DNA from: Rhizobium leguminosarum bv. viciae USDA 2370
GTDB lineage: Bacteria; Pseudomonadota; Alphaproteobacteria; Rhizobiales; Rhizobiaceae
NCBI RefSeq assembly: GCF_002008365.1
Contig: NZ_MRDL01000023.1
Location: forward strand, 94,721-158,720
DNA length: 64,000 nt
Direction of reading: 5' to 3'
Position 1 is the stretch's first letter, and each line of letters begins with the position of its first letter. The translations under genes and the position numbers were made by a program. Of this stretch, positions 34,468 through 46,497 are shown one piece after another. The notes under the pieces are model-generated. The model was given only the letters and a program-made list of their open reading frames with translations. It was not told the DNA's origin and searched no databases.

Positions 34468-36399
34468 TCATGCAGGCTTTGGCGTATCCCCGACCATGTG
34501 AAACCTGTTTGTGCCGACGCATGCTTTCATGTCGTCGCGCCGGAACCAGATGGCTCGTCCGCATCGGAGTGGGGCGTTTCCTGCGGTGAAGACGATCTGT
34601 TCGTCGGCGCGCATGCGCAAAACTTCATGCGGCTGGATGAGCGGTCTGGCGGCAAGCTGTTTCGAGCGCGTGCGCGATGATCCCTTTGCCTGGAAACTCC
34701 GGCTCACCTGGTCGATCTCGACCGTGGTCATGCCGCAGCGCCGGGAGATGTAATCGGCGGTTTCGGGATCGTTGATCGCGGCAAACGAAATCCAGCTGGC
34801 ACTCTCGAACCACTTACTTGCCGCGTCGCGGCCGCCATAGGTTTCGCGCATCTGGCCGATCGACTGATAGATCATCGTCAGCGTGATGCCGTATTTGCGA
34901 CCGGCGTCGCGAGCGGTCTCTATGATCCGCATGTAGCCGAGGCGCGCGACCTCGTCGAGGAGAAACAGGGCGCGCCCCTTGATCTGTCCGTCGCGATTGT
35001 AGATCGCATTCAGAAACGAGCCGATGATGACGCGCGCAAGACCGGAATGGGTCTCCAATGTCTTGAGGTCTATGTTGATGAAGACGTCCGTATTGCCGGA
35101 CGCGATCTCGTTGGTCGCGAACTTCTTTCCAGACACGAGTGCTGCGTAGTTCGGATAGGAAAGCCAGTGTGTTTCCTTGACCGCGTTGGCGTAGACGCCG
35201 GAGAAAGTTTCCGGCGTCATGTTGACGAAGGCTGCGACGTTTTCCTTCACAAAATCCGAGCCCGAATTGTCGTAGATGTCTTGCAGCCGTTTGCGCAATG
35301 TCGGCTCCGGCTCCGAGAGGTTCATGCGCACCTGCCGAAGCGTCTGGTCGTGCTCGTCCGTGCGGCCGGACAGGCAGACATCGGCGATCAGCGCCGTCAG
35401 CAGTTGCAGCGCCGATGCGCGAAAGAAGTCGTCACGGACACCACGCACGCCTCCGCCGTCGCTCATGATCCATGAGGCGACCGAGGCAATATCCTCTTCC
35501 TTCGTCCCGCCGAAACGACCGACCCAGTCCAGCACGTTAAAACCGATGTCAGGCTTCCTTGGATCGAGGACGAATACATCCCTTCCGGCTCCGCCGCGAT
35601 GCACGGAGACCATCGGTGCGACCTCGTTCGAAGGATCGAGCACGATCAGCGTGCCGCCCCATTTCAGTGCCGTCGGGATCGTCACCGACGTCGTCTTGAA
35701 GCCACCGGAACCGGCAAAGACGATCCCGTGCGACGAGCCGAACGAGCCATCGAAGCACAGCAACGGCGACTTGCCGCCGGCGCCCCACGTCTCAGCGCTG
35801 TCGGCGCGAAACGCTTGGCTCCCGACACTGTCCTTGTCGACCCGATAGCGCTCGCCGATGACGATACCACCGGCATCGGGAAACAGCTTTGCTGCCTCCG
35901 TCAGTTTCATCCAATCCGCTTCGCCATGGAGCGCCCGCTTGCCCTGAATGCGTTTTGGCTCGGCCCTTGCGAATGCCGCATTGCCGATGAGCGCGACGCG
36001 AAGCGCGAAGCAGGCACATAAGAGCGCCGCACTCGCGCCGATCGACGTCGCTGGATCGAGAAAGGCCCAGACCGTCTTGTCGGCGGGTACTGTCATGAAA
36101 GCGGAAAGGCGCATTGTTTCGCGAATGGCTGCGATCAAGATCGTCCCACTGCATCCCGCGACGACGCCCCAACCTGCCTGCTTGATATTGATCGAACCGG
36201 CGCTCGAAAACAGCAACAGAATTCCGATCGCCGCACTGGCCACATAGGGCAATGCGATGCCCGCCCGCCCCCATGCCAGTCGCGCGGCCTCGGTCTTGCC
36301 AAAACCGGAAAGCCACTGCTCTACCCCTGTCATCCCGATGACGACCAGGATCATCAACGTCCCTGGCATGACGACGAGCGCAATCCTATTGATCGTCAT
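34468..36399 (-). CDS. traG: TraG, type IV coupling protein (VirD4 family)
   Basis: This 643-residue ATPase couples the relaxosome to the mating channel. Several hydrophobic segments lie in the first 150 residues. Walker A (GSGGFKTTS) and Walker B ([11 protein letters not shown]) are in the cytoplasmic part. The start is ATG 36399 ([18 protein letters not shown]), which overlaps the end of traD; the upstream extension to 36474 would run inside traD. Order traC-traD-traG matches Ti-type plasmids. Confidence 0.95.
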   Translation of the reverse strand: MTINRIALVVMPGTLMILVVIGMTGVEQWLSGFGKTEAARLAWGRAGIALPYVASAAIGILLLFSSAGSINIKQAGWGVVAGCSGTILIAAIRETMRLSAFMTVPADKTVWAFLDPATSIGASAALLCACFALRVALIGNAAFARAEPKRIQGKRALHGEADWMKLTEAAKLFPDAGGIVIGERYRVDKDSVGSQAFRADSAETWGAGGKSPLLCFDGSFGSSHGIVFAGSGGFKTTSVTIPTALKWGGTLIVLDPSNEVAPMVSVHRGGAGRDVFVLDPRKPDIGFNVLDWVGRFGGTKEEDIASVASWIMSDGGGVRGVRDDFFRASALQLLTALIADVCLSGRTDEHDQTLRQVRMNLSEPEPTLRKRLQDIYDNSGSDFVKENVAAFVNMTPETFSGVYANAVKETHWLSYPNYAALVSGKKFATNEIASGNTDVFINIDLKTLETHSGLARVIIGSFLNAIYNRDGQIKGRALFLLDEVARLGYMRIIETARDAGRKYGITLTMIYQSIGQMRETYGGRDAASKWFESASWISFAAINDPETADYISRRCGMTTVEIDQVSRSFQAKGSSRTRSKQLAARPLIQPHEVLRMRADEQIVFTAGNAPLRCGRAIWFRRDDMKACVGTNRFHMVGDTPKPA

Positions 36400-36601
36400 T
36401 GCCGAAGGCCTCCACGCCGATTGCCGTGAGCCTGGACCGCTCGGTATCGTCACTCTTGATGCGGCGCGCTGCATCGACCAGCGCGCCCAGCAACAGCGCT
36501 CGCTTCTCGTAGCGCAGACCGGCCTTGACGATCAGTCCGCCGAGCTCGATCTTTTCTCGCGTGTCCTTCTTGCGGGCGTCGGATGTCATCGTCCTCGCCA
36601 T
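36386..36601 (-). CDS. traD: TraD conjugal transfer protein
   Basis: The 71-residue protein ([20 protein letters not shown] at the start) matches the small TraD of Ti-type systems in size and position. It overlaps traG by 14 nt and follows traC by 4 nt. It is distinct from the F-plasmid TraD coupling protein. Its role in transfer is accessory to the relaxosome. Confidence 0.88.
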   Translation of the reverse strand: MARTMTSDARKKDTREKIELGGLIVKAGLRYEKRALLLGALVDAARRIKSDDTERSRLTAIGVEAFGNDDQ

Positions 36602-36605
36602 GCGT

Positions 36606-36899
36606 TCAAGCCTCGCCAGCGCTGCCCGCGCCCGCGCCAGACGTGACCGGCGCGGTTTGCTGCGAGACGACGGCTGCCCCTCCCCTTTCTTTTCCGGCCG
36701 TAGCGCCCTGCCCTCCGCGAAATCGCTTGGTCAGTTGCTCAAACGCTGCCTGAAGCTCCGCCTCGTCGATCTCGATCTCGCCAAGGCCCGCCTTGAGCGC
36801 GATCCGTCCGATGCGTTCCGCTTCCCGGGTCTCGGCGATCTTGAGCTGTTCCTGCAGCTTGGCGATTTCGTCGCGAAGTTTCGCGGATGGCTTCTTCAT
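36606..36899 (-). CDS. traC: TraC conjugal transfer protein
   Basis: This 97-residue protein begins [20 protein letters not shown] and is coiled-coil-rich, with an Ala/Gly tail. It is the first gene of the leftward traCDG operon next to oriT and probably binds there as a relaxosome accessory protein, as in Ti plasmids. A much longer frame to 38513 on this strand is antisense to traA and was ignored. A candidate tra box lies 76 nt upstream. Confidence 0.88.
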   Translation of the reverse strand: MKKPSAKLRDEIAKLQEQLKIAETREAERIGRIALKAGLGEIEIDEAELQAAFEQLTKRFRGGQGATAGKERGGAAVVSQQTAPVTSGAGAGSAGEA

Positions 36900-36974
36900 G
36901 TCCGTCTGTCTCCCTGGGTGCGAAAGCTTGTCTTTCGAACCCAGTTTTTCGGACCGGAGTGCGGAACGCACTAC

Positions 36975-36987
36975 TGTGAATCCTACA
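36975..36987. promoter_or_regulatory. Candidate tra box between traC and traA
   Basis: TGTGAATCCTACA is identical to 32581-32593 and the reverse complement of 56816-56828. It lies 76 nt from traC and 168 nt from traA, the same position that the TraR box holds in Ti plasmids. It does not match the classical Ti 18-bp box sequence, so a diverged TraR specificity is inferred. Confidence 0.65.
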
Positions 36988-37040
36988 ATCGCCAAGGGCG
37001 ATGCTTTCGGGAATGATCCCGGCCGTTCCGAAGGAGCGGC

Positions 37041-37076
37041 TTCCAAGGGCGCAATTATACGTCGCTGGCGCGACGT
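37041..37076 (-). other. oriT: oriT with RSF1010/Ti-type nick region
   Basis: Reading the minus strand, a perfect 7-bp hairpin (ACGTCGC and GCGACGT, 37059-37076) is followed by ATAATTGCG and then CCCTTGG. This matches the RSF1010/R1162 layout of hairpin, spacer and nick between GCG and CCC. The predicted nick falls between 37050 and 37051 on the minus strand. It lies between divergent traC and traA as in Ti plasmids. If the analogy holds, the minus strand is transferred 5'-first toward lower coordinates. Confidence 0.85.
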
Positions 37077-37154
37077 GTTGCTGAGAGAGCCTCGTGGGGC
37101 GGCCGCTCCCGACGAGCCTTTTGATTTCGTTCGCAACCGGGAGAGAACTCCGCC

Positions 37155-40100
37155 GTGGCCGTCCCTCACTTCTCCGTCAGCGTCGTCGCGCGTGGCTCCG
37201 GCCGCAGCGCGGTGCTGTCGGCGGCCTACCGGCACTGCGCCAAGATGGAGTTCGAGCGGGAAGCCCGGACGATCGACTACACGCGAAAGCAGGGGCTCCT
37301 GCATGAGGAGTTCGTGATCCCTGCCGACGCGCCGGAATGGGTGTGCAGCATGACTGCCGATCGCTCGGTCGCCGGCGCATCCGAGTCCTTCTGGAACAAG
37401 GTGGAGGGCTTCGAGAAGCGATCCGACGCGCAGCTCGCCAAGGACGTTACCATAGCCCTGCCGCTCGAGCTGTCTGCCGAGCAGAACATCGCGCTCATGC
37501 GCGACTTTGTGGCGGGCCACATCACCGCGAAGGGCATGGTCGCGGACTGGGTCTATCACGACGCCCCGGGCAATCCTCACGTCCACCTCATGACCACATT
37601 GCGCCCGCTGACCGAAGACGGTTTCGGTTCGAAGAAGGTCGCCGTGCTCGGCCCGGACGGCAAGCCAATCCGAAATGACGCAGGCAAAATCGTCTATGAG
37701 CTGTGGGCCGGTAGCACTGAGGATTTCAATGCGTTTCGCGACGGCTGGTTTGCCTGCCAGAACAAACATCTGGCGCTTGCCGGCCTCGATATCCGCATCG
37801 ATGGCCGTTCCTTCGAAAAGCAGGGTATCGACCTCGAGCCAACCATTCACCTCGGCGTCGGCGCCAAAGCCATCGAGCGCAAGGCCGAGCAATCCGACCA
37901 CAAGTCGGAGACCTCGACTCCCAAACTCGAACGCATCGAGCTTCAGGAGGAGCGCCGCAGTGAGAATGCTCGACGCATCCGGCGTCGTCCCGAGATCGTG
38001 CTTGAGCTGATCACGCGGGAGAAGAGCGTCTTTGACGAGCGCGATGTAGCGAAGGTCCTGTACCGGTACATCGACGATGCCCGGCTTTTCCAAAGCCTGA
38101 TGGTGAGGATACTGCAGAGCCCGGAAGCGCTCCGGCTCGAACGCGAGCGGATTAATCTTGCGACCGGGGTCCGGGAGGCGGCGAAATACACCACGCGCGA
38201 GATGATCCGGCTCGAAGCCGAGATGGCCAACCGTGCGATCTGGCTCTCCGGTCGCGCCTCCCGTGGGGTCCGTGAGACGGTGCTGCAAGCGACATTTGCG
38301 CGCCATTCCCGTCTGTCGGATGAGCAGCGAACGGCGATCGAACATGTCGCCGGGGCCGCGCGGATCGCCGCTGTCATCGGTCGCGCCGGCGCCGGCAAGA
38401 CGACGATGATGAAGGCTGCGCGCGAGGCATGGGAAGCGGCCGGCTATCGTGTCGTCGGCGGCGCCTTGGCGGGCAAAGCCGCCGAGGGATTGGAGAAGGA
38501 AGCAGGCATCCAATCGCGCACGTTGTCATCGTGGGAGCTTCGCTGGAACCAGGGACGCAACCAGCTCGACAACAAGACGGTGTTCGTGCTCGACGAAGCC
38601 GGCATGGTGTCGTCACGGCAGATGGCGCTGTTGGTCGAAACCATAACCAAGGCTGGCGCCAAGCTCGTCCTTGTCGGTGATCCGGAACAGCTGCAGCCGA
38701 TCGAAGCAGGCGCCGCCTTTCGTGCGATCGCCGATCGCATCGGCTATGCCGAACTCGAGACAATCTATCGTCAGCGCCAGCAATGGATGCGCGATGCCTC
38801 GCTCGATCTGGCGCGTGGCAATATCCGCAAGGCTGTCGACGCCTACGCCGCTTATGGTCGAATGATTGGTTTGAGACTGAAGGACGAGGCGGTCGAAAGC
38901 CTGATCGCAGCTTGGGACCGGGACTACGACCCTTCGAAGACCAGCCTGATCCTCGCACACCTTCGCCGCGACGTCCGGATGTTGAACGATATGGCCCGCG
39001 CCAAGCTGGTCGAACGCGGCGTCGTCGCGGACGGATTTGCGTTCAAGACAGAGGGCGGAACTCGCATGTTCGCGGCCGGCGACCAGGTCGTGTTCCTCAA
39101 GAACGAGGGCAGCCTTGGTGTCAAGAACGGCATGCTCGCAAAGGTGCTTGAGGCTGCACCCGGCCGGATCGTCGCTGAGATCGGTGACGCCGAGCACCGC
39201 CGTCAGGTTACGATCGAACAGCGCTTCTACAACAACCTCGACCACGGCTATGCGACGACGATCCACAAGAGCCAGGGCGCGACCGTCGACCGGGTGAAGG
39301 TGCTTGCTTCCCTTTCATTGGACAGGCATCTCACCTATGTGGCCATGACGCGCCACCGTGAGGATCTCGCCGTCTATTACGGCCGGCGCTCCTTCGCCAA
39401 AGCCGGCGGTTTGATCCCGATCCTGTCGCGCAGGAATGCCAAGGAGACGACCCTCGATTACGAGAAGGCGTCGTTCTACGGCCAAGCGCTGCGCTTCGCG
39501 GAAGCGCGGGGCCTTCATCTTGTCAACGTCGCCCGCACGATCGCTCGCGATCGGCTCGAATGGACCGTCCGGCAGAAACAAAAGCTCGCCGATCTCGGCG
39601 CACGTCTTGCCGCCATCGGCCCGGCGCTAGGACTGGTTCGCGGCAGCAACAAACACTCCATCCCGGACACAATCAAGGAGGCCAAGCCCATGGTATCAGG
39701 CATCACCACCTTCCCGAAATCGCTCGACCAGGCTGTCGAAGACAAGCTAGCCGCCGATCCCGGGCTCAAGAAGCAATGGGAGGACGTCTCGACCCGCTTC
39801 CAGCTTGTCTACGCGAAGCCGGAAGCTGCCTTCAAGGCGATCAATGTCGATACCATGTTGAAGGACCAGTCGGTCGCGCAGTCCACCCTGGCAAGGATTG
39901 CCGGCGAGCCGGAGAGCTTTGGCGCGCTCAAGGGCAAGACCGGTCTTCTCGCGAGCCGTGGCGACAAGCAGGACCGGGAAAAAGCGCTCGCCAATGTACC
40001 GGCGCTCGCCCGAAATCTTGAACGCTACCTTCGTGAGCGGACCGAGGCCGAATTGAAACACGAGACAGAGGAGCGCGCAGTCCGTCTGAAGGTTTCGGTC

Positions 40101-40481
40101 GACATCCCGGCGCTATCTTCAGCCGCCAAGCAAACGCTCGAACGCGTGCGCGATGCGATCGATCGCAACGATCTTCCGGCCGGCCTCGAATATGCGCTGG
40201 CCGACAAGATGGTGAAAGCCGAACTCGAAGGATTTGCCAAGGCTGTGTCCGAGCGTTTCGGGGAACGGACATTCTTGCCTTTGGCCGCGAAAGACACGAG
40301 TGGCAAGACCTTCGAGACCGTCACATCGGGCATGACGGCTGGCCAGAAGGCCGAGGTCCAGTCCGCGTGGAATTCCATGCGCACGGTCCAGCAACTTGGC
40401 TCTCATGAGCGTACGACCGAAGCGCTCAAGCAGGCCGAGACGCTGCGTCAGACGAAGAGCCAGGGGCTCTCGCTGAAATGA
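37155..40481 (+). CDS. traA: TraA relaxase-helicase
   Basis: This 1108-residue bifunctional protein nicks oriT and unwinds the transferred strand. The N-terminal MobA/MobL relaxase has the three-His site ([13 protein letters not shown], about residue 135). A RecD-like superfamily 1 helicase follows, with Walker A GRAGAGKT near 411, FVLDEAGM and [11 protein letters not shown]. The start is GTG 37155. The length is typical of Ti-type TraA. The traF ATG overlaps its stop, so traAFBH form one operon. Confidence 0.95.
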   Translation: MAVPHFSVSVVARGSGRSAVLSAAYRHCAKMEFEREARTIDYTRKQGLLHEEFVIPADAPEWVCSMTADRSVAGASESFWNKVEGFEKRSDAQLAKDVTIALPLELSAEQNIALMRDFVAGHITAKGMVADWVYHDAPGNPHVHLMTTLRPLTEDGFGSKKVAVLGPDGKPIRNDAGKIVYELWAGSTEDFNAFRDGWFACQNKHLALAGLDIRIDGRSFEKQGIDLEPTIHLGVGAKAIERKAEQSDHKSETSTPKLERIELQEERRSENARRIRRRPEIVLELITREKSVFDERDVAKVLYRYIDDARLFQSLMVRILQSPEALRLERERINLATGVREAAKYTTREMIRLEAEMANRAIWLSGRASRGVRETVLQATFARHSRLSDEQRTAIEHVAGAARIAAVIGRAGAGKTTMMKAAREAWEAAGYRVVGGALAGKAAEGLEKEAGIQSRTLSSWELRWNQGRNQLDNKTVFVLDEAGMVSSRQMALLVETITKAGAKLVLVGDPEQLQPIEAGAAFRAIADRIGYAELETIYRQRQQWMRDASLDLARGNIRKAVDAYAAYGRMIGLRLKDEAVESLIAAWDRDYDPSKTSLILAHLRRDVRMLNDMARAKLVERGVVADGFAFKTEGGTRMFAAGDQVVFLKNEGSLGVKNGMLAKVLEAAPGRIVAEIGDAEHRRQVTIEQRFYNNLDHGYATTIHKSQGATVDRVKVLASLSLDRHLTYVAMTRHREDLAVYYGRRSFAKAGGLIPILSRRNAKETTLDYEKASFYGQALRFAEARGLHLVNVARTIARDRLEWTVRQKQKLADLGARLAAIGPALGLVRGSNKHSIPDTIKEAKPMVSGITTFPKSLDQAVEDKLAADPGLKKQWEDVSTRFQLVYAKPEAAFKAINVDTMLKDQSVAQSTLARIAGEPESFGALKGKTGLLASRGDKQDREKALANVPALARNLERYLRERTEAELKHETEERAVRLKVSVDIPALSSAAKQTLERVRDAIDRNDLPAGLEYALADKMVKAELEGFAKAVSERFGERTFLPLAAKDTSGKTFETVTSGMTAGQKAEVQSAWNSMRTVQQLGSHERTTEALKQAETLRQTKSQGLSLK

Positions 40482-41044
40482 CCGCGGGAGCTGGAACGCG
40501 GCGGGCGATGACCGCGGAACAACGACGAGCGGCTGGAATCATTTTTATGGCCGCATTGGTGGTCATACTGGCGATCGGCACCGGCCTCGCCGGCGGCTAC
40601 CGCATCAATCTGACGCCGAGCGAGCCACTCGGCGTATGGCGTATCGTTCCGCTCCATCGCCCCGTTGCTGTCAATGATCTGGTGTTCATCTGCCCACCGG
40701 CTACCGCGGAAATGCGGGAGGCACGAGCGCGTGGCTATTTTCGTTCTGGTTCCTGCCCGGGCGGCGTCGCACCGTTGATCAAGACAGTGATCGCCGTAGG
40801 AGGACAAAATGTCGAAATCGGCGTCAGAGTGAGCGTGGATGGGTGGAGGGTTTCCTCTTCCAGTCTCGCACTACGAGATGGAAAAGGCCGGCCGTTGACG
40901 CCCTTTCCAAGCGGCATCGTACCGCCAGGATATGTCTTCTTGCATTCCGCATTCCCCGGCTCCTATGACTCCCGATATTTTGGCCCGGTGCCGATCTCCG
41001 GCATTCTCGGGCTGGCGCAGGAGGTGTTCACCTATGTGCCGTGA
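40478..41044 (+). CDS. traF: TraF, pilin-maturation peptidase (S26 family)
   Basis: The 188-residue protein has one N-terminal membrane segment (about residues 19-36), the S26 serine motif [10 protein letters not shown] and the lysine motif [10 protein letters not shown]. TraF cyclises or matures the TrbC pilin subunit at the periplasmic face. It overlaps traA by 4 nt and traB by 11 nt, showing translational coupling. Confidence 0.93.
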   Translation: MTAGAGTRRAMTAEQRRAAGIIFMAALVVILAIGTGLAGGYRINLTPSEPLGVWRIVPLHRPVAVNDLVFICPPATAEMREARARGYFRSGSCPGGVAPLIKTVIAVGGQNVEIGVRVSVDGWRVSSSSLALRDGKGRPLTPFPSGIVPPGYVFLHSAFPGSYDSRYFGPVPISGILGLAQEVFTYVP

Positions 41045-42197
41045 TTACCTTCGGCCGGCGCTGCTGATATTCGCTTCGATCGCGATCGGCGTGGTGGGCT
41101 GGAGCGGCCATGTGTTGCTTCTACCTGTCGCGCTGGGGTTTCCGGTTCTTTGGTCAATCGCGCGAACGAGATCAGTGGCGGCACTTGTCTCCGCCGGATA
41201 TTTTCTGGCCGCATCACGTGGTTTGCCGCAAGGCGTGGCCGCCTTCTATTCGTCGGATATCTGGCCGGGCTTGTTGCTCTGGCTGTGCGCCTCTTTGAGC
41301 TTTGTGGTCGTGCATGCTGTCCTCTGGACAAAGAACACGCGCGTTCGTCCTTCTCGCTATCTCCTTGCGGCCGTCATCATGGCCATCCCACCATTCGGCA
41401 TCACAGGCTGGGCGCATCCTGTCACGGCGGCGGGTGTTCTGTTCCCGGGATGGGGATGGTGGGGCCTTGGCTTCATGACAGCCGGCCTTGCGGGCCTCGC
41501 AACACGCATTTGGCCAGCTGTCGCCATCGCCTTTGCAGGCCTTTGGCTGTGGTTCGCCGCGATCTGGACCGATCCGAAACTACCGGAAGGCTGGCGCGGC
41601 GTTGATCTGGAGTTGGGCGCTTCGCTCGGCCGAGAGGCCGGTCTTCAACGCCAGCGTGACATAATCGCAACGGTGCGTAACGCCGCCAGCGACGGTGCCC
41701 GCTATGTCGTGCTGCCGGAAAGTGCGCTTGGCTTCTGGACCCCGACCGTGGCGCGGCTTTGGACAGGCGCCCTCAGCGATAGCAATGCCACAGTGATGGC
41801 CGGGGCCGCGGTGGTCGATCCCGGGGGCTACAACAATGTTCTGGTCGCGATCGACAGGAAGGGCAGCCGCATCCTCTATCGCGAACGCATGCCGGTTCCC
41901 GGCTCGATGTGGCAGCCGTGGCGTTTCTTGTTCGGGGAGAGTGGCGGTGCCAGGGCGGATTTTTTTGCGAACCCGGTCGTCCCGATCGGTGCCGGCCGCG
42001 CGGCGCCATTGATCTGCTACGAGCAACTGATCGTTTGGCCGGTGCTTCAGTCCATGCTGCACGATCCGGGCTTCATCATTGCCGTCGGGAACGGTTGGTG
42101 GACCGATGGGACGTCGATCGTCGCCATCCAGCGGACTACTGCCACGGCTTGGGCAAAGCTCTTCGCAAAGCCGCTTGTTATTGCCTTCAACACTTGA
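41034..42197 (+). CDS. traB: TraB, nitrilase-fold conjugal transfer protein
   Basis: The 387-residue protein has about six N-terminal membrane segments and a C-terminal carbon-nitrogen hydrolase fold related to apolipoprotein N-acyltransferase: the Glu region [10 protein letters not shown] and Cys region LICYEQL. In the place of the usual catalytic Lys it reads YRERMPVPG, so activity as an acyltransferase is uncertain. ATG 41034 follows AGGAGG. The order traA-F-B-H is that of Ti plasmids. Confidence 0.88.
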   Translation: MCRDYLRPALLIFASIAIGVVGWSGHVLLLPVALGFPVLWSIARTRSVAALVSAGYFLAASRGLPQGVAAFYSSDIWPGLLLWLCASLSFVVVHAVLWTKNTRVRPSRYLLAAVIMAIPPFGITGWAHPVTAAGVLFPGWGWWGLGFMTAGLAGLATRIWPAVAIAFAGLWLWFAAIWTDPKLPEGWRGVDLELGASLGREAGLQRQRDIIATVRNAASDGARYVVLPESALGFWTPTVARLWTGALSDSNATVMAGAAVVDPGGYNNVLVAIDRKGSRILYRERMPVPGSMWQPWRFLFGESGGARADFFANPVVPIGAGRAAPLICYEQLIVWPVLQSMLHDPGFIIAVGNGWWTDGTSIVAIQRTTATAWAKLFAKPLVIAFNT

Positions 42198-42213
42198 GTG
42201 CCCAGGAGACACC

Positions 42214-42831
42214 ATGATCGACGCAGCCCTGATAAACGAATGTGCAGACCCTTCTCTCAAGCCCGCGATCATCGAGCAATTCGTGATGGCAGCGGGCTCG
42301 GATGATCCCCTCGCCGTCACTGTTAAATCGGGCGGCCGGTTAATACTCGTTCCGAAAGCCACATCGACTGAGGAGGCGATGGCGATCATGCGCCAATACG
42401 CTGGTCAGGCGGTCGTCCGAGTCGGTCTGACTCAGTTTCCTGCTGGGGTTGGAGTCAAGCAGCCCGCTGATTTGAAGCTTGATTTCGTCGATCCTTGCCA
42501 GAACCTCCGCAAAGGCACGACGATGTTCGCCAAGGTTCTGAGGATCGTTGCGAAATGGTATGGCAACCCCACGAGCAAAGATGTCTTCCCGCAGATTTTT
42601 GATGATGCAGTCTACGCATGGAAAACCGGCGAGTTCGAGGGCGTGAGTGTGTTTCAGGCCGAGGATCCTGGAATACCCATCGAAGCGCCGCAGCAAAGCG
42701 ATGAGACGCGTCCCGCCGAGTCAGTGGATGGTGAGGAAGCGACGCCGAAAGACGTACAGCCAGGGACGGTACAGGATGTTGGACGCGCGGGGATGCGGAT
42801 CGATCTTTCCCGCATTGGTGGTCAGCAATAG
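42214..42831 (+). CDS. traH: TraH conjugal transfer protein
   Basis: The 205-residue soluble protein (MIDAALINECADPSLKPAII at the start) is last in the traAFBH operon, with AGGAG before the ATG. Size and position match the TraH of Ti-type plasmids, which is distinct from F TraH. Its exact function is not established. The acidic C-terminal third looks disordered. Confidence 0.85.
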   Translation: MIDAALINECADPSLKPAIIEQFVMAAGSDDPLAVTVKSGGRLILVPKATSTEEAMAIMRQYAGQAVVRVGLTQFPAGVGVKQPADLKLDFVDPCQNLRKGTTMFAKVLRIVAKWYGNPTSKDVFPQIFDDAVYAWKTGEFEGVSVFQAEDPGIPIEAPQQSDETRPAESVDGEEATPKDVQPGTVQDVGRAGMRIDLSRIGGQQ

Positions 42832-42897
42832 CGTTGAGTTCACCTCCCATTCGCGGGGCATCTTCCGGCCAAGCCAGAATTTAGCGCGGCTCCAAAG

Positions 42898-42931
42898 CAT
42901 GAAATTAGTGTGCTTTCGACGCATGAAATTA
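42898..42931. repeat. Direct repeat GCATGAAATTA
   Basis: Two exact copies of an 11-bp word, at 42898-42908 and 42921-42931, are 23 bp apart. They lie in the gap between traH and abiEii, both on the + strand. The spacing is about two helical turns, as for cooperative protein binding. No function is assigned. Confidence 0.4.
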
Positions 42932-42961
42932 AAGTGAGACAGATTGCGAGCAAACCGCTCA

Positions 42962-43828
42962 CTAGTCCAGCCTCGCAGCCGCGACCGCGTGCGGCATCAG
43001 GAATGTGGCAATCTCCGCGATGACGTCTGTCAGATCGCCAGGATTGTGTGCAACGCCTTCAACGAAAGCTCGCCATTGCCGCTGCTTTTGCTGGTCCTTG
43101 GCAAAGGCGTCCGTTAGGGCGTCGGGGAGGTCAATGGGGATCGATGTCGCGCGGCGATCAAAGGTAGCGGCTATTGCGCGCGCCAGCCGATCATCGCTGA
43201 AGTCGAAAGACCTGCTGAGGATCCAGATGTCGTAGAAATCCTTCATGCGGCTGTTTACTCGCCCCAGCATCACCATTGCCTGGAACTTCTCGGCAATGAC
43301 CGTTTCTCGCGCATAGGCCCGAAGCCGCGGCATCGGAAAATCGAGCATAGAAGGATAATCCAAAACCTCCACCCCAGGCTCAAGCGCATCGCCAAAACCG
43401 ATGTCGATCGTCAGGGTGATCCGGGCTCCGCTGATCGAAGCGATCACCTGCAGCCTGAGCCCACCATAATCCAATGCCTCGCGAATACGATCCACATGCA
43501 GCGTATCAGCGTCAAACGTAACGCCATCGTCGGCCTCTTGCGCCAGAATTTCCCGAAATGTCTCAAGCATCGGGCCCGGACTCGGATCACCGAAACCCAA
43601 AAGATCGAGGTCGCGGGTGCCTCGGTGCGGATTGTCGAACCAACCCATCATCAACATCGCCCCTTTTAGAACGAAGCGACCGGCGTGGGGCGACTGGCTA
43701 AGCCGGAACAATAACCGTTCAAGAGCGAAACGCGTCAGGACCAGATCGAAGCTTTGTCCGCTTGCCTTGGCGAGTTGCAACAGGCGGGCGCGAACCGAAG
43801 CACCGACGTTTCTGATTTCTTTAGCCAT
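42962..43828 (-). CDS. abiEii: AbiEii/AbiGii family nucleotidyltransferase toxin
   Basis: The 288-residue protein has the DUF1814 nucleotidyltransferase core: LKGAMLMMGW, then RGTRDLDLLGFG with the conserved acidic pair. AbiEii-type toxins of type IV systems arrest growth and can give abortive infection. It overlaps its AbiEi partner by 8 nt, the standard bicistronic layout. It can both stabilise the plasmid and protect against phage. Confidence 0.88.
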   Translation of the reverse strand: MAKEIRNVGASVRARLLQLAKASGQSFDLVLTRFALERLLFRLSQSPHAGRFVLKGAMLMMGWFDNPHRGTRDLDLLGFGDPSPGPMLETFREILAQEADDGVTFDADTLHVDRIREALDYGGLRLQVIASISGARITLTIDIGFGDALEPGVEVLDYPSMLDFPMPRLRAYARETVIAEKFQAMVMLGRVNSRMKDFYDIWILSRSFDFSDDRLARAIAATFDRRATSIPIDLPDALTDAFAKDQQKQRQWRAFVEGVAHNPGDLTDVIAEIATFLMPHAVAAARLD

Positions 43829-44438
43829 TGGCGGTCAGCGCCTCGAGATACGGCCGGATCACCGATCCGGCGCCACCGCGTTCGGCCTGGTTGGCGATTT
43901 CGCCAGGAGTAGCCCTTCGTTGCCGCAGCGCCTCCTGCAGCCCTTCTATCGCTACTGAAAGGCCGATCTTGTTGCGATAGCGAAAGCAATCGGCAATTGT
44001 CTTGGCAATTCCAAACACCCTCACAGGAACGCCTTCAATGACATGGGTTTCGACGCTTTCGTTGAGAAGGCTGTCTGTGAAACGCACGATGCGCATAGCG
44101 GGGCTGTCCAGTTTCGGAGCCCAGTCCTTACGGGCTATGGCAAGCCAGATTTGTCCCGGGAGCTGATCTGTCAGGCCGTGGAACGCCAATGCTGAAACGA
44201 GGCAGATAACGCCTTTTGGCGCGCGTTTGGCAACCTCCGCCAGACTGTGGTTGACGTCGAGCTGCGCATCAGGAAGTTGATAAAGACCGCGGGCAAGCCG
44301 GAGCACTTCACCATCTCGTTCCATTCGGCTCATGGTGGCAGCCGTCACACCTGCGTTCCGCAGTTCCACCAAACGTGCTATTCCGCGCTCAGTTAGCACG
44401 GTGCGGGCAATTTGGCGTTGCGTGACGGGCCTGGGCAT
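43821..44438 (-). CDS. abiEi: AbiEi family antitoxin
   Basis: The 205-residue protein begins MPRPVTQRQIARTVLTERGI and has a winged-helix N-terminus followed by the AbiEi C-terminal domain (VICLVSALAFHGL, ETHVIEGVPVRVFGIAKTIA). It should neutralise AbiEii and repress its own operon. ATG 44438 is chosen because the frame extension to 44570 has no recognisable homology. It lies between the tra genes and the traM/traR pair. Confidence 0.86.
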   Translation of the reverse strand: MPRPVTQRQIARTVLTERGIARLVELRNAGVTAATMSRMERDGEVLRLARGLYQLPDAQLDVNHSLAEVAKRAPKGVICLVSALAFHGLTDQLPGQIWLAIARKDWAPKLDSPAMRIVRFTDSLLNESVETHVIEGVPVRVFGIAKTIADCFRYRNKIGLSVAIEGLQEALRQRRATPGEIANQAERGGAGSVIRPYLEALTANG

Positions 44439-44680
44439 TGATATAAAAGCTCGGAGAATTGGATCTATTATCCTAGGATTTGTATCACAATCCCTAAAGC
44501 CGAGAAAGCCATCATCGCCTTGTGAATTCTTCACCACGAATAGTTGCCTCGATTGGATGAGAGCTGACAAATCCAGTGGTCGTCAAGAGTAAAGATGTAG
44601 CCTTGCCGACGGACCTAGCCAATTGACGTGAAAGCATTGCCGGCCGGGCATGAACTCGTCAGTCCGCAGGACAACTTCTC

Positions 44681-44929
44681 TTAATCGTCAAGCTCGGCGG
44701 TTGGCATCTGTGACTCCTCCGGGGGCCGTTTCAGTAACTCACAGGCTTCGATGCCCAAGACTGTCGCCAAACGGTCAACGACATCGATGCTTGCATTGTA
44801 GACGCTACGCTCGAGCGAACTGATGTAGGTGCGATCGATGTCCGCGCGATGGGCGAGTTCCTCCTGGGACAAGCCTTTAGCCTGCCGTGCAGCTCGCAAA
44901 TTACGCGCAAATACCTCTCGAATCTCCAT
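44681..44929 (-). CDS. XRE family helix-turn-helix regulator
   Basis: The 82-residue protein is a classical XRE/Cro helix-turn-helix (FARNLRAARQAKGLSQEELA, then DRTYISSLER). It carries no additional domain except a short acidic tail. It is upstream of the abiE pair on the same strand (242-nt gap) and could regulate those or traM. The target is not visible. Confidence 0.82.
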   Translation of the reverse strand: MEIREVFARNLRAARQAKGLSQEELAHRADIDRTYISSLERSVYNASIDVVDRLATVLGIEACELLKRPPEESQMPTAELDD

Positions 44930-45188
44930 GATCCGGAGAACAGCGGCTTGATGAGTTTCCTACCACGGAGTATTCTCTACAGCACAAGCGAGGGTCGAAT
45001 CCTTTTGAGCAAATAAGCAAGACAGTGTCGTTCAAGTCCCTGCACTCTTCGACGTCGGTATGGAGAGGCGCGAGATGAAATTGCACAGGACCCAGATGAT
45101 GCTCAGCGGATATTGTGATGGCGCTCAACCGATATAATAAGGCCGCAGCCTTAGGTTCGGGCAGCAGAATGAAGTTAGGGAGAAGCGG

Positions 45189-45479
45189 ATGAACGATGTG
45201 GGCTCATCTCGCCACAGTTTGATGGAAGAGTCAGAACTAGAGGTGCTGGCAGTTGCTGCGATCCGTGAGCACCGCCATCTTATTGCCGCCGATGAGGCTG
45301 TCTATGAGGAATGGACTCGCGCGAGCGCCGATCCGTCGGTCTCCGCCGCCGTACTCAAAAGCCTGCAGGATGAGTATGTCGCACGTCAGAAAAAATCCGA
45401 AGCCCAGCAGGAGTTGTTGTCGGAAATCATCGATGCGCTTGGCTACGTCCCTAAAGTTGCCCCAGATGGCGAAGCCTGA
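45189..45479 (+). CDS. traM: TraM, TraR antiactivator
   Basis: The 96-residue protein matches TraM at the conserved helices: LEVLAVAAIREHRHLIAADE and a C-terminal LLSEIIDALGYVPKV, as in Ti TraM (which is 102 residues). TraM binds TraR and blocks activation until the signal quorum is reached. It is convergent with traR, 3 nt between stops. The identification is strong from motif and position. Confidence 0.85.
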   Translation: MNDVGSSRHSLMEESELEVLAVAAIREHRHLIAADEAVYEEWTRASADPSVSAAVLKSLQDEYVARQKKSEAQQELLSEIIDALGYVPKVAPDGEA

Positions 45480-45482
45480 CGC

Positions 45483-46497
<1,015 letters not shown>

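Noticed and set aside
36606..38513. A 635-codon open frame on the minus strand
   Set aside because: Only its last 97 codons (traC) are a real gene; the rest is antisense to traA and crosses oriT.
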